Of a DNA stretch of 64,000 bases, positions 21,920-31,829 are shown piece by piece. The translations under genes and the position numbers were made by a program. A model generated the notes under the pieces. The model saw only the letters and a program-made list of their open reading frames with translations. It was not told the origin of the DNA and made no database searches. The DNA is from Diphasiastrum complanatum (taxonomy: Eukaryota > Streptophyta > Lycopodiopsida > Lycopodiales > Lycopodiaceae), in contig CM055115.1 in NCBI GenBank assembly GCA_029204225.1, positions 8,985,466-9,049,465 of the forward strand, in the 5' to 3' direction. Each line of letters opens with the position of its first letter. The stretch's first letter is position 1.

Positions 21920-23782
21920 TTAACCTATTCTAAGCTCATTCTTTTTATCACATGTCCTCATCCTCAGATTAAGCAAGTCCTCCAAATGTAGATGAATTGT
22001 TGTAATGTGCTCCTTCCAAAAATCTATTAAAGTTTGAATATGAAAATTTGGGACACTATCTGATCTTAGAACTTTGATCTTCCTACCTGTCTGATTTTCG
22101 ACCAATGCTTTGAAGCTCTTGAAGTTATCAAATGCATCTGATTTCTTCTTCAAGAAGTAGATCCACGTCTTACGTGACATACCATCAATAAAGGACATGA
22201 AATAGAAGGCTTTACCTAAGGACATGGTCCTCATAGGCCCGCATAAATCTGTGTGGATTAAATCCAAAATGTTCTTTGCTCTTGCAACACCCCCTTTATT
22301 GGACTTCTCTCGATGCTGCTTCCCATATACACAGGATTCGCACATCGATTTCAAGTGATCTTCTATGGTAGGCAATCTTGTTACCATCTCCAATTTTCTC
22401 ATCAAACTGAGGCCTCCCAAGTTCAAGTGACCAAGCCTCTTATGCCACAACTCAGTTTGCGATGGAATGGACGATACAAGTCCGTGTTGCCCCTTAATTG
22501 TAGCATTCAACCTGTACAATTTTGTATTGGGCTCTCTTACTCCATCCGCAATAACTTTGAACTTTTGGTTCACATCCCTCACAAAGCAACGATCATGGGC
22601 GAATTCCACTTTCAACTTTTGATCAGTAATGACTCCAATAGAAAGTAGATTTTTCTTCACACCTGGTACGTAAAGTACCTCCCTGATCATCCTGCTTTTG
22701 CCATCAAGTAGTTGGATTGAAATGGTGCCTATTCCCTTGATCTTGCACACCTCACCATTTGCTTGTGAAACAGATGTTCCATTATCCGACACCTTCAAAC
22801 TACTGAACCAATTCTTGTTACCTGTCATGTGTCTTGTGGCTCCCAAGTCAATATACCATGCTTGATCATCTTGATTAGATGACAATGCAGATATGAAGAT
22901 GCTAGAGTCTTCAATCTCACCCTCATCGACAAGGTTACCTGCTTGTTTTGGTTTCCCCTTGACTTGTACCGCCAGGAATTTGCGACATTCACTCTTCCAA
23001 TGGCCCTTTTTACCACAATGGAAGCACTTGCCTTTCTTCTTAGTTTTACTGGAAGATCCCTTGTCCTCTTGAGACTTGGCAAATTGCTGCTTAGACTTCT
23101 TCTTGCCCTTGCCCTTGCCTTGTTTTTGGCGTGTCGCAAGTGCCTGATTGTCAGTATTTTGACGTCTAGCTTTCACCATTTCTCGTCGTTGCTCTTCCTG
23201 CATCAAGATTTCCGTGAGCTTGTCAAAGGTTGGCAATCTTTCTGTTGATGCTATTCCGCTCACAAACATCTGATAGGGTTCTGCAATGCCACACAATGCA
23301 TTGTGCACCAGCTCCACGTCACGTATGCGCTCACCAATAGAATGCAGTTCATCTCTCATTGTCTTGATTCTGATCATGTACATCTGAATGTTCTCTCCTT
23401 GCTCCATGCAGGCACTATTCAACTTTGACTTCAGAAACATGATTCTTGATGGATTTGACATCTCAAACTGCTCCTTTAGCACATCCCATGCCTGTCTGGG
23501 TGTCACAGCATCACAAATGTGGGTAATGATGTGATCCTTCACTGACAAGTTAATGAAGGTCAAAGCTTTCCTCATCTTTTTGTCGAACACTTTGATATCT
23601 GCTTCATTTGGCGGCCTTCTCTCATCACCTGTGACGACTTCCCACACGTCTTTCTCCATCAATATGTTTTTCATTTTGAATTTCCACACTGCATAGTTAG
23701 AAATCTCGTCTAATTTCCTACTTTCACTCAAAATGGCCTCTCCCATGTTTGCCATCGCAAAACTGCTTAAAACTTCTGCCAT
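21920..23782 (-). CDS. Copia family A gag-pol, truncated in integrase
   Basis: An open 620-residue frame from the ATG at 23782. In order: a UBN2-type gag (about residues 30-200), a basic linker, a CCHC zinc knuckle CFHCGKKGHWKSEC (about 254-267), a protease reading WYIDLGATRHMT (about 310-321), a GAG-pre-integrase zinc domain (LWHKRLGHLN, CESC) and an integrase core with HTDLCGP and VLRSD. The protease signature D-S/T-G has become D-L-G, which may inactivate it. The frame leaves integrase right after LRSDS and runs into about 45 residues of unrelated family B-type DNA, so the catalytic Glu, reverse transcriptase and RNase H are missing. A copia polyprotein is normally about 1300-1450 residues. 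It could be expressed as a gag-like protein, but not as a working element. Confidence 0.85.
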   Translation of the reverse strand: MAEVLSSFAMANMGEAILSESRKLDEISNYAVWKFKMKNILMEKDVWEVVTGDERRPPNEADIKVFDKKMRKALTFINLSVKDHIITHICDAVTPRQAWDVLKEQFEMSNPSRIMFLKSKLNSACMEQGENIQMYMIRIKTMRDELHSIGERIRDVELVHNALCGIAEPYQMFVSGIASTERLPTFDKLTEILMQEEQRREMVKARRQNTDNQALATRQKQGKGKGKKKSKQQFAKSQEDKGSSSKTKKKGKCFHCGKKGHWKSECRKFLAVQVKGKPKQAGNLVDEGEIEDSSIFISALSSNQDDQAWYIDLGATRHMTGNKNWFSSLKVSDNGTSVSQANGEVCKIKGIGTISIQLLDGKSRMIREVLYVPGVKKNLLSIGVITDQKLKVEFAHDRCFVRDVNQKFKVIADGVREPNTKLYRLNATIKGQHGLVSSIPSQTELWHKRLGHLNLGGLSLMRKLEMVTRLPTIEDHLKSMCESCVYGKQHREKSNKGGVARAKNILDLIHTDLCGPMRTMSLGKAFYFMSFIDGMSRKTWIYFLKKKSDAFDNFKSFKALVENQTGRKIKVLRSDSVPNFHIQTLIDFWKEHITTIHLHLEDLLNLRMRTCDKKNELRIG

Positions 23783-24943
23783 AGGCTAAAAACAGTATGT
23801 CGAGGCCAACAATGATGTGAGAAGTTGAAAATAGTGACCTGCACTTCTGGCGTACTTCGAACACTTTCTCCGCTGCAATCACTCTGTTTTGCTGTATCGT
23901 ACTTGCAGGTACAGTCTGGGTGCCCTTCGTATGGAGGTTATAGCCTTTCGTTTGGGTCAAAACAGACAAAGGACCCAAAGATAGGGACTTTTCTAGTTTT
24001 TGAACTGTTTCTTCACCTTGAAGAAACTCCACTCTTCACTTGTGAAGGGACCCAGCTCCAATTTCAGTATGAAAATTTTTAATGAAGTTGAAGGCTAAAA
24101 TGCACTTCACTTCTTCAGGGCCCTCTTCAACAACCCTTCAGACTCCATCCAATGGCTGAATCTGATCCAACTGTGGATATCCCTTCTAGGTAGCACAATC
24201 TGAGCCGTCGATCTTGTAACTCCTCTATCCAACGGATCTGAACACTTCTGTGCACCAATGGAGAGTCTTGTAGACACTATCCACTTAGAAACGCTATGCT
24301 CTCACCCTGGTTCCATGCGCGAACAGTCCCGACCTCCCTGTCTACGGCCGCGCCTCCCCACACTCATTTTTGTTTGATCTAACTCGCCTCTGGATCGATT
24401 TGAGAACGATCTGAGGCTTGGAGCAGGGTCGCCCTACTGATTCCAAGTCTGTAGAGTGTTCACTCAAGAAATTCCGTGGAGAAACGGTGATTTTAGCTCA
24501 ACTTGACAAAGTGGCTTTTTTTTCACCTTTTACCGCAAATCTGCTAGGTTAATTTTCTGGAGACAAATCTCTGACATAAACCTCAGAATCTCTCCATGCT
24601 GGTTGACAATGTGATTAGCTTTCTTCTTGTCCTTACGACATCCAAAATGGTGCACAAACAATGAAGAAATCACCAGTTATGTATAAAAATCGTAACCCCA
24701 AACCCGGTTTCAATTTTCAGCTGGCTTCAAAATTGTCAAATTTTCACCAAATTTTTCCCTGTTTGATGCTATGCACAGGCTAATAGTCCCTCTGCTAAGC
24801 TTAGCAAGCCTCTAGAAACTAGAAACCGTGCACCAGTGCTTCTATTTCCGTCTTCAACCCGCCGTAAACCCCGAACTCTCAGAAGACAGTTCTCCCGAAG
24901 CTCTCTTCAACGACGATGTTGTACTGTGTACACTCCCTGTACG
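23783..24943 (-). other. Family A untranslated leader
   Basis: About 1.16 kb between the primer site and the gag start. Nearly 600 bp of it recur in opposite orientation at 4398-4984. Small ORFs such as 23724-24032 overlap the gag start in another frame and look spurious. An unusually long leader like this may hold packaging signals. Confidence 0.6.
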
Positions 24944-24955
24944 GCTCTGATACCA
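24944..24955 (-). promoter_or_regulatory. Family A primer-binding site
   Basis: GCTCTGATACCA on the plus strand, so TGGTATCAGAGC on the element strand. It sets the boundary of the 5' LTR. Confidence 0.85.
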
Positions 24956-25205
24956 ACTTAGAATTTGCATTGAACAGGAACACAGATCATGCTACAGAGT
25001 AACACAGACAAAAAACACTCTCCACAGCAAGCTCACATAGCAACTGTATTTCTCAAAATGAAATTACACTGTACATATAGTTGTTCACTCAGGCAACCCA
25101 TGCAAGACCTAGGTTGCCGTTGGCGGGAGGCATGTCCCGTCCACTGATAGGACCCACAGTACAGTAACACAATGATTCTACTTTAATTCTAACTCAAAGG
25201 ACCTT
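24956..25205 (-). mobile_element. Family A 5' LTR
   Basis: About 250 bp matching 4144-4385 in reverse, and a 198-bp piece at 26195-26392. It ends inside family B gag at AAGCTGAAGG (minus strand). LTR ends do not show clear TG/CA, so the edges are approximate. Confidence 0.65.
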
Positions 25206-25690
25206 CAGCTTCCATCGAGATATTGCAACATCGTCAGCTTTGTTTCTTACCTCTGCACCTATAACAACGTCATACAATTCCTTAGCCATTAGCACAGTTC
25301 TCATCTTAAATTTCTACATATGGTAATTGGCTCCATCAAGCTTGTCCATGATAGCACTGGCTTTCCCTTGGAAATCCAGGTGGATATTAGTCTAAGCGAT
25401 ACTAATAACTATCAGTGACTTGATAATGAAAATAGACTAACTCACTAACTTCACTTCATTCCATTTCAAAGAAATATGCGAGAACAAATGCTCTTTATAT
25501 AGCCTCGTGGCTGTTCTAACTATGAAATATCCGTCTTAAGTTCCATAACCACTTTTGACAAGGATCATAATAACATATGGACTCTGGGTCGAAATGAAAA
25601 TCGACCATGGATCGATTTGATCTTCGACCTGGTATCAAAATACACTTAATCTATTCTAAGCTCATTCTTTTTTAAACAACAAACAAACTA
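25206..25690 (-). pseudogene. Family B gag start, leader and LTR
   Basis: Minus-strand gag start (MDKLDGANYHM near 25350), leader and LTR with a TATATAAA box near 25500. It ends at the family A insertion. It matches 3660-4143 almost base for base in reverse. Confidence 0.7.
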
Positions 25691-26194
25691 TCATAAGAAA
25701 TAATTATTTTGCATTATGTAGATCGAAATAAGAGGCAAGTAGATCATGCCATGTTATCACATGTCCTCATCCTCAGATTGAGCAGGTCCTCCAAATGTAG
25801 ATGAATTGTTGTAATGTGCTCCTTCCAAAAATCTATAAAAGTTTGAATACGAAGATTTGGGACTGCGCAAATGGATACGATATCGTTGTTGTAATCTATA
25901 CAAAAATTCGCACTCGATGTTGAAAAGAAAATGACCAGTCTCTATTGTTGCATCGATCATCAACTGTTGTTTTGGGGTACATCTTTGCTTGTCGATGTCC
26001 CAGCTGCTTCAGTTTGTATGTGAACAAAGTTATAACATGAATTGCATCAGAAGAATCACTTGACGCAGCAGAACTTTTCTTCTTGAGCATGTGTAAAGAG
26101 GGTACATCTTTTTCGTAAGTGACCAGTACTCGAGTCTTCCATATAACAGCTGCACATTATATAAGGTTTTGCCTATAAATTTACCCATGAGGCA
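25691..26194 (-). other. Unassigned retroelement-derived DNA
   Basis: Reverse complement of 3150-3659. ORFs 25757-25963 and 25896-26090 are conserved in the copies, but no domain is recognised. The stretch 25757-25860 is the same scrap fused to the family A ORF at 21920-22050. Confidence 0.5.
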
Positions 26195-26392
26195 AGTCGA
26201 TGGGACATGCATCCCGCCAATGGCAACTTGGATCATGCATGGGTTGCCTGAGTGAACAACTATATGTACAACGTAATTTCATTTTGAGAAATACAGTTGC
26301 TATGTGAGCTTTCTGTGGAGAGTGTTTTCTGTCTGTGTTACTGTGTAGCATGATCTGTGTTCCTGTGCAAAGCCTATTCTAAGTCTTTGCGC
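26195..26392 (+). mobile_element. Family A LTR fragment, plus strand
   Basis: The 3' 198 bp of the family A LTR. It is followed directly by family B gag in the same orientation, starting at GTCTTTGCGCTGATC. With 25205 it marks the two sides of one old insertion of A into B gag, later split by inversion. Confidence 0.7.
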
Positions 26393-28373
26393 TGATCATC
26401 CTCAATATATCAGACACTCAAATCGGCCATGTGTATGAAGCTCAGATCTCCAAGGAAGTCTGGGACATCTTGAGCACTCTGTACGATGTGCGCGACATAG
26501 CTTCCAAGCTACATCTAAGAAAGAACATTTTCTCGCTCGAGATGACCAACGAGATTCCCTATAGAATCACATCAACCAGTTCAAGAACCTGCTAAAGCAA
26601 ATGGCCACTTTTGGTTCTGTCATAGATGATCAAGATGTAGTAATGACACTACTTTCAAGCTTTAAAAGCTCATACGACAGTTGTGTGATGATCATCTTGA
26701 CACACCCTGAATTGACTCTTTCAAGAGTCATGACAATGTTGTGTTAGGAAGAGAGGAGAAGGAACAAAGTCTCTAGTTCCTCAAGTGTCGACTCTCATGC
26801 CTTATACACGAACAAAGGCTGAACTCAGCAAAAGAAGAAAGGCCCAAAGCAACCAAAGCTAAATCATGAACCGACACAACGTCAAGAGTAGTCAAACTAG
26901 CCGACAAAGAGGTAGCTATTATGCACGTATTCCGGTGAACCAACCACAAGATCCAAGATTGTCGCATACTGCAAGAAAATAACAACAGCAAGGGGTAGTC
27001 GAAACAGGTGACAAATGCAGGTACAAAAGCACCACAGTGGATTCAAAAATCGGATAATGATGCCTTAATGACTAGCCATCAAAAAACATCCAACAACAGC
27101 TCCTGGTTTCTGAACTCCGGAGCCACACAGCAAATGAGTAGACATATTGGCTATTTCGAGTCCTATACGCCTTCCAATACCAAATGATATGTTCACATGG
27201 GCAACAATAGCACACATGCTATCAAAGGTGAAGGTACAGTAAGATTGAGCTTTGCAAACAATCAATCTAAGCTACTTTGAAATGTATTGCATGTACCAAA
27301 TCTATCTACAAATTTGATCTTTGTTAGCGGAATTACAGATCTAGGACATAAAGTAGAAATTGAATCCGATGAGTGTAAAGTAGTTAATAGGAAAGACAGG
27401 ATCCTAGCACTCGGAAAGAGACATGGATACTTGTATAGATTAAATCATTGTTGTTCTACCTCTAGTCAGGCTCTTAGTACTTCTATTCAAAGAAATAACA
27501 GTTCACTTTGGCATTATAGACTTTGTCACCTAAATTATTCTTTTGTACAACAAATGTCTAAACAATCTATTGTTGTTGATCTCGACTATCCAGATAGGAA
27601 AGTCAAATTATCTACTTTGTCTAGTTTGTAAACTGGCCATGAAACCATTTAGATCAAGCCATCAGCATGTTTCTAGCGGATTGCTTAGTGTACTTTATCA
27701 AGAGAAAGTCAAAAGCTTTCAATTGTTTCAGAATCTTCAAGGAGCATGCAGAGAAAGAAATTGGCAGACAAATCAAAGCCCTGAGGTCCAATAATGGTGG
27801 AGAGTACATCTCTACTAAATTCAAGGAGTACTACCAAGCCAAGGCATTGAACAACAGTTTATCACTCCTTATTCGCCTCAATCTAATGGCTTAGCCGAGA
27901 GGAAGAATCGTACCCTGGTAGAGTCAGCCAAATGTATGCTGGCACATGAATCTTTGTTGCAGAGCTTCTGGGTTGAAGCTGTCTCCATTGCAGCCTACGT
28001 CCAAAACAAATGTTCGATAAGGCCCTCATAGGCAAAACACCACATGAGGTTTGGACAGGATCTAAGGCTTCAATGAAGAACCTTCGAGTGTTCAGATGCA
28101 TCACCTATGCGCACATCCCGAAGGAGACCAGGAAGAAATTCAACTTCCGAGGTCTCAAGACCATCCTTACTGGATACACTTCATCTGACCAAGCTATACG
28201 ACTTCGATACCTAGCATATTTTACTCAGTAGGGATACAGTCTTTATCGACGATCAATTTCACGATTTCAAAGGCAAATGCAAAGTTCCATGCAAACCTTC
28301 GATGCCTTTGCCTCCGATACGACAATTCGAGCCTCGGGCTCAAGCGTGCCTATAATCAATGGACTACCCCAAT
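26393..28373 (+). pseudogene. Copia family B gag to integrase, right-arm copy
   Basis: Plus-strand remains: gag (26393-26745, frame lost near 26550 after EMTN), protease (FLNSGATQQMS near 27115, again Asn for catalytic Asp), GAG-pre-integrase (27287-27631, LWHYRLCHLNYSF), integrase core (LRSNNGGEYIS near 27785, AERKNRTLV near 27895), and integrase C-terminus (GKTPHEVWTG, GLKTILTGYTSSD, 28010-28231). Multiple frameshifts and stops are present. The uninterrupted stretch near 27690-27710 is the empty site of the insertion 14206-20147. Confidence 0.82.
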
Positions 28374-28745
28374 GTCAAACTGGCATGCAAAGCACAGTTA
28401 CAAATGTCATTACGGAATTTTCCTACGTAAACTTCAGTTTTACGGAATTTGTCATCCATTAACATTGATTTGTAACCCAACTGTAAGAGCACATGCGTAT
28501 GACCACTCAAATCCATTGTAAATCTCTCATGCATGTCAGAATCACTCTGAGAATCAACATGCAACTAATCCATGCAAGCACAGTCCTACAAATTAGGGAA
28601 ATGACTGGCATGCAATCAGAACAATTTCAAATTTTGCCAATTTTACTCACAAAATTGCAAAACTTCAGATGCTCATAACTTTGGCTATAGGACACCAAAT
28701 TGGGTGCTGCAAAGCTTTTTACAGAGGGAGACCAAGTGAATAAGA
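28374..28745 (+). repeat. Palindrome-1-derived block inserted in family B pol
   Basis: Closely matches 6880-7275 (and 850-1235 in reverse), starting CCCAATGTCAAACTGGCATG. It replaces about 700 bp of family B reverse transcriptase that the left arm keeps. Confidence 0.85.
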
Positions 28746-29105
28746 TGCTTGCTAAACAGATGTTGTCTTCCGAACTTGACATGACCGATCTGGACGAAGC
28801 TCACTTTTGTTATTCAAATTCACAGAGACGGAGCTAGAAGTCTGATCTTTATCACTCAGCAACGGTATCTTCACAATACCCTTATCAGATACAATCTGAT
28901 CAATTGTAAACTCGCTCACTCACCAATGGATTCAGGCTTGCGATTATCGAAGGGCCAATGCCAAGAAGTGGTTATGGAAGTTAAGACGGTTATTTCATAT
29001 TTAGAACATCTACGAGGCTATATAAAGAGCATTTGTTCTCGCATATTTCTTTGAAATGGAATGAGGTGAAGTTAGTGAGTTAGTCTATTCTCATTTTATT
29101 GATGT
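28746..29105 (+). pseudogene. Family B reverse transcriptase tail and LTR scrap
   Basis: Continues with the RT thumb region (LSSELDMTDLDEAHFC, FITQQRYLHNTLIRYNLINC), fused near 28975 to a family B LTR with a TATATAAA box near 29019. YVDD itself is missing. It mirrors 12505-12820. Confidence 0.72.
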
Positions 29106-29857
29106 GAATGATTTACTCTCTCTATGCTATTTTCAAGATTATACTTATGAAGTTTTGCTCATATAGTAGAATCTCATTATTCTTATTTAAGTGATCATTG
29201 TTATTCCATGCAATGAATGCTTGTCTGATGAGAGGGGAAGTAATGCTTGTTACCATAATTGAAATACAAGTGACAAGTCCGAAATCTTAGTACATACATA
29301 AACGATGAATGGCATGTAGTTCCAACTTCTATAATTCCATTATCCAAATTTCATAAAAGCAAATCACAAATTGTTATAATATCTATCAGTCTGCAACGTG
29401 TAAACAACCTAAAAGTGAAATCCTAAATTCTTCATAGTAAAGCCTGAGGAGATAGGGCTGAATCATGATACCTAAAGGCCAACTAGTGATGTCTAGCATA
29501 GCCTCCTCCTAGTCACCCATGATGTAGTATAGGCTCTAGCTCAAGACCCTCATTCTCACCTTGTTGACATATTTGCTCTTCTTTGAAAGACAAATACCAC
29601 TTTGGCATGCGGTGCAACTTGAAAATGCGATGCATAGTCCGACCTGGCTAAATAAATAACGAGTATCGAGGTTAATCATGGCATTCTATTACCTAGTCAT
29701 ATTCCAGGCAACTCCCTTGGATCACTTTGTTGGGTTGGTATCCAAAGTGTTTTTTGGTCCCATTTTTTAGCCCTCTTAGGGGTCCAGTATGCATTTAGAC
29801 GTTCTAGGGTACTACCTATTATGTAGCGACTAGGGTTTTGAAGGTGTCCAAATAGCA
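29106..29857. other. Non-coding DNA upstream of the right-arm BPS1-like gene
   Basis: Mirror of 11740-12504. No ORF of interest. Confidence 0.45.
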
Positions 29858-29865
29858 TATAAATA
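29858..29865 (+). promoter_or_regulatory. TATA box of right-arm BPS1-like gene
   Basis: TATAAATA, conserved with the other two copies. It is followed by an interrupted GA run at 29899-29929. Confidence 0.6.
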
Positions 29866-29898
29866 GAGATCGATAGAGAGAACACCACACATTTGATT

Positions 29899-29929
29899 GA
29901 GAGAGAGAGGGAGAGAGAGAGAGAGAGAG
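29899..29929 (+). repeat. (GA)n run in the 5' UTR
   Basis: About 31 bp of GA with one GGG interruption, the counterpart of 11657-11695. Confidence 0.75.
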
Positions 29930-30282
29930 CGCGAGCGAGCGAGAGTGAGACCGCGAACGATTTGCCAAGAAGATACTTGAATGCAGACGTGTTGAATGTA
30001 AGAGACAGAGGACGGAACTCAATAAATTCCTTCGAACCTCTGAGTCAGTGATAATCCGTAGCTGGGTTCGTCGACAATCTCAAGGCGAATTTTACTTCAT
30101 AATTTTTTTGTCTTGACAACGTTCTCAAGCTATTTCAGAAGGTACAGCGGTAGGCCGGTAGCCTTACCTTGATTTCTGCAAAATACACAGACGGCAAAGG
30201 TTGCTTCCTTAACTCTGCCTGAAGAAACACCGCCATGGTTTTTGTAAATTCGCTGTGATCTCACGGTCATGGTGCTGCCAAT

Positions 30283-31179
30283 ATGTCATTTCACGACAAT
30301 TTGTCGTCATGTCTGCAAAAATTGGAAGAGTCAATTGGAGATAAGTTTTTCACAGTAGACTGGATGCAGTATGCTGTGGATATTCTCAGATCTTCTCTTG
30401 CAGTCGTTTTGGATCTAGTGGAGAAGGTTGTTTTTCCATTAAAATGCTTTAGTACTCTGATGGATGAGACAATGCGACTTATGAATGTTTATAAAGCTTT
30501 GATGACGGGTATTTCCAGATTGCAAATTTATGGGCGGGTAGTCCATATAGCGGTTGAAGCTCTTCAAGCAGGTGGGGATGACTATGATACCATAGTTCAG
30601 GCTCTAAATCATTGCCGACGAGAGATGTCCAGAATACATCAAGCAAACAAGCAACTTGTTGATATGAAACTTGAGGCAGAGGAGGAGCTTTGGAATTTGG
30701 GTAGCAGATATGCAAAGCAATTTGATCCTTGCGCAGTAATTTACCCCATCAAGAGCATAATTTCTTTCGTTTCAATGATTCTTCTGTTTGGATTGCTTCA
30801 CATGGATAGTTCTTACTCCGCTAAACTGATTGCGATTTGTTCGACGGGCGAATGGGGTAAATCTACGTCTAATTCACATCAAAGGCTTATCGAGCAAATT
30901 GGCTTGCGGTTCAGTGAGGAAACGAGAGAGAAAATTCTTCTAAGAGAATTTGGAAACATGCAAGCTCATGTGGATAATTTTTTCATTGAATTTCAGTCAT
31001 TAGGAGAACAGGTTCCGCGCTCGTTGGAATTGCGACTGTCAGATGTTACGGAGCTTCGGCATAGCTTAAACAGTCTGAACTGTGGTTTGGAAAGTTTGGA
31101 GTGCACCGTACGTGATCTTTTTGATGACATAGTCGCGGGTAGGACAAAACTCATTTCTGCAGTAAGGAAATTTTGTTGA
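30283..31179 (+). CDS. BPS1-like protein, right-arm copy with early stop upstream
   Basis: A 298-residue ORF that aligns end to end with residues 17-314 of 10403-11347, with 18 substitutions (94% identity) and no indels. The ancestral ATG at 30235 is still present, but codon 8 is TGA (30256-30258) where the other copies have CGA, a CpG transition. Translation could restart at the ATG at 30283, losing only 16 N-terminal residues that lie before the recognisable family region. TATA box and GA tract are kept. It is either a 5'-shortened functional paralogue or a pseudogene in an early stage. Transcription points away from the palindrome centre, as in the left arm. Confidence 0.7.
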   Translation: MSFHDNLSSCLQKLEESIGDKFFTVDWMQYAVDILRSSLAVVLDLVEKVVFPLKCFSTLMDETMRLMNVYKALMTGISRLQIYGRVVHIAVEALQAGGDDYDTIVQALNHCRREMSRIHQANKQLVDMKLEAEEELWNLGSRYAKQFDPCAVIYPIKSIISFVSMILLFGLLHMDSSYSAKLIAICSTGEWGKSTSNSHQRLIEQIGLRFSEETREKILLREFGNMQAHVDNFFIEFQSLGEQVPRSLELRLSDVTELRHSLNSLNCGLESLECTVRDLFDDIVAGRTKLISAVRKFC

Positions 31180-31765
31180 GTGATTCTTCACTAGTTGCAC
31201 ATCTAGAATGACTATCGCAAGATTATTTACTAGCTGGATATTGAGGAGTAACATGGCATCAAATTAACTGACAAAAATAGAACATCTTTTATCGTTGTTT
31301 ATGTTCTTGAAAGGCAAGATAATTGAGGTCTACAATTTACTTGGTAGAGAAAATTGTAATTGTGATTGCTCTGTCTCATATGCTCGTGGCCTTTACTATG
31401 TCTCCTTTGTAGTATTACCATTGCGTCAGCATTTTGCTTAGAATATATCTGAACGGGCACAAAGTTTTACAAGCCAAAAAGAGAACTTAATTCGTTAAGT
31501 GTCTTTCAATCAAAAAGAGCATGAACAATATAATTTCATCACTACGAGCTATAGGCATATGATCATCAATTGCAATCGTTTAAGGCAGAAGTTCAATAAA
31601 CTCAAATTTGTGATTGCTCCCTGTTAAACAGTTCATGAAAGGACAAACTGTTGGAATTGAAATCTTAAGTGTCCTACGATGGCAGAAATCTATCAATACA
31701 GTACTATTCAATGTTTACAGTGTACATACATCCTTGTCATAAGTACGCTATGTCATATATGCTAT
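31180..31765. other. 3' flank of right-arm BPS1-like gene
   Basis: Mirror of 9790-10402, ending where the palindrome ends. No gene is seen. Confidence 0.45.
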
Positions 31766-31829
31766 TCTATTTAAACGACAACAGATTTTGGGATCATAAA
31801 AACCCTTAGGCATAACTTAGTCAAATCTA

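Larger units (their letters stand above)
26393..31765 (-). repeat. Right arm of palindrome 2
   Basis: Reverse complement of 9790-14205 plus 20148-21500. It lacks the 5.9-kb insertion. Family B linker/RT sequence between about 28374 and 28745 is replaced by a piece related to palindrome 1. Confidence 0.88.

Noticed and set aside
22825-23139. 104-residue ORF within family A gag-pol
   Set aside because: Overlaps the zinc-knuckle part in another frame; it arises from lysine-rich codons.
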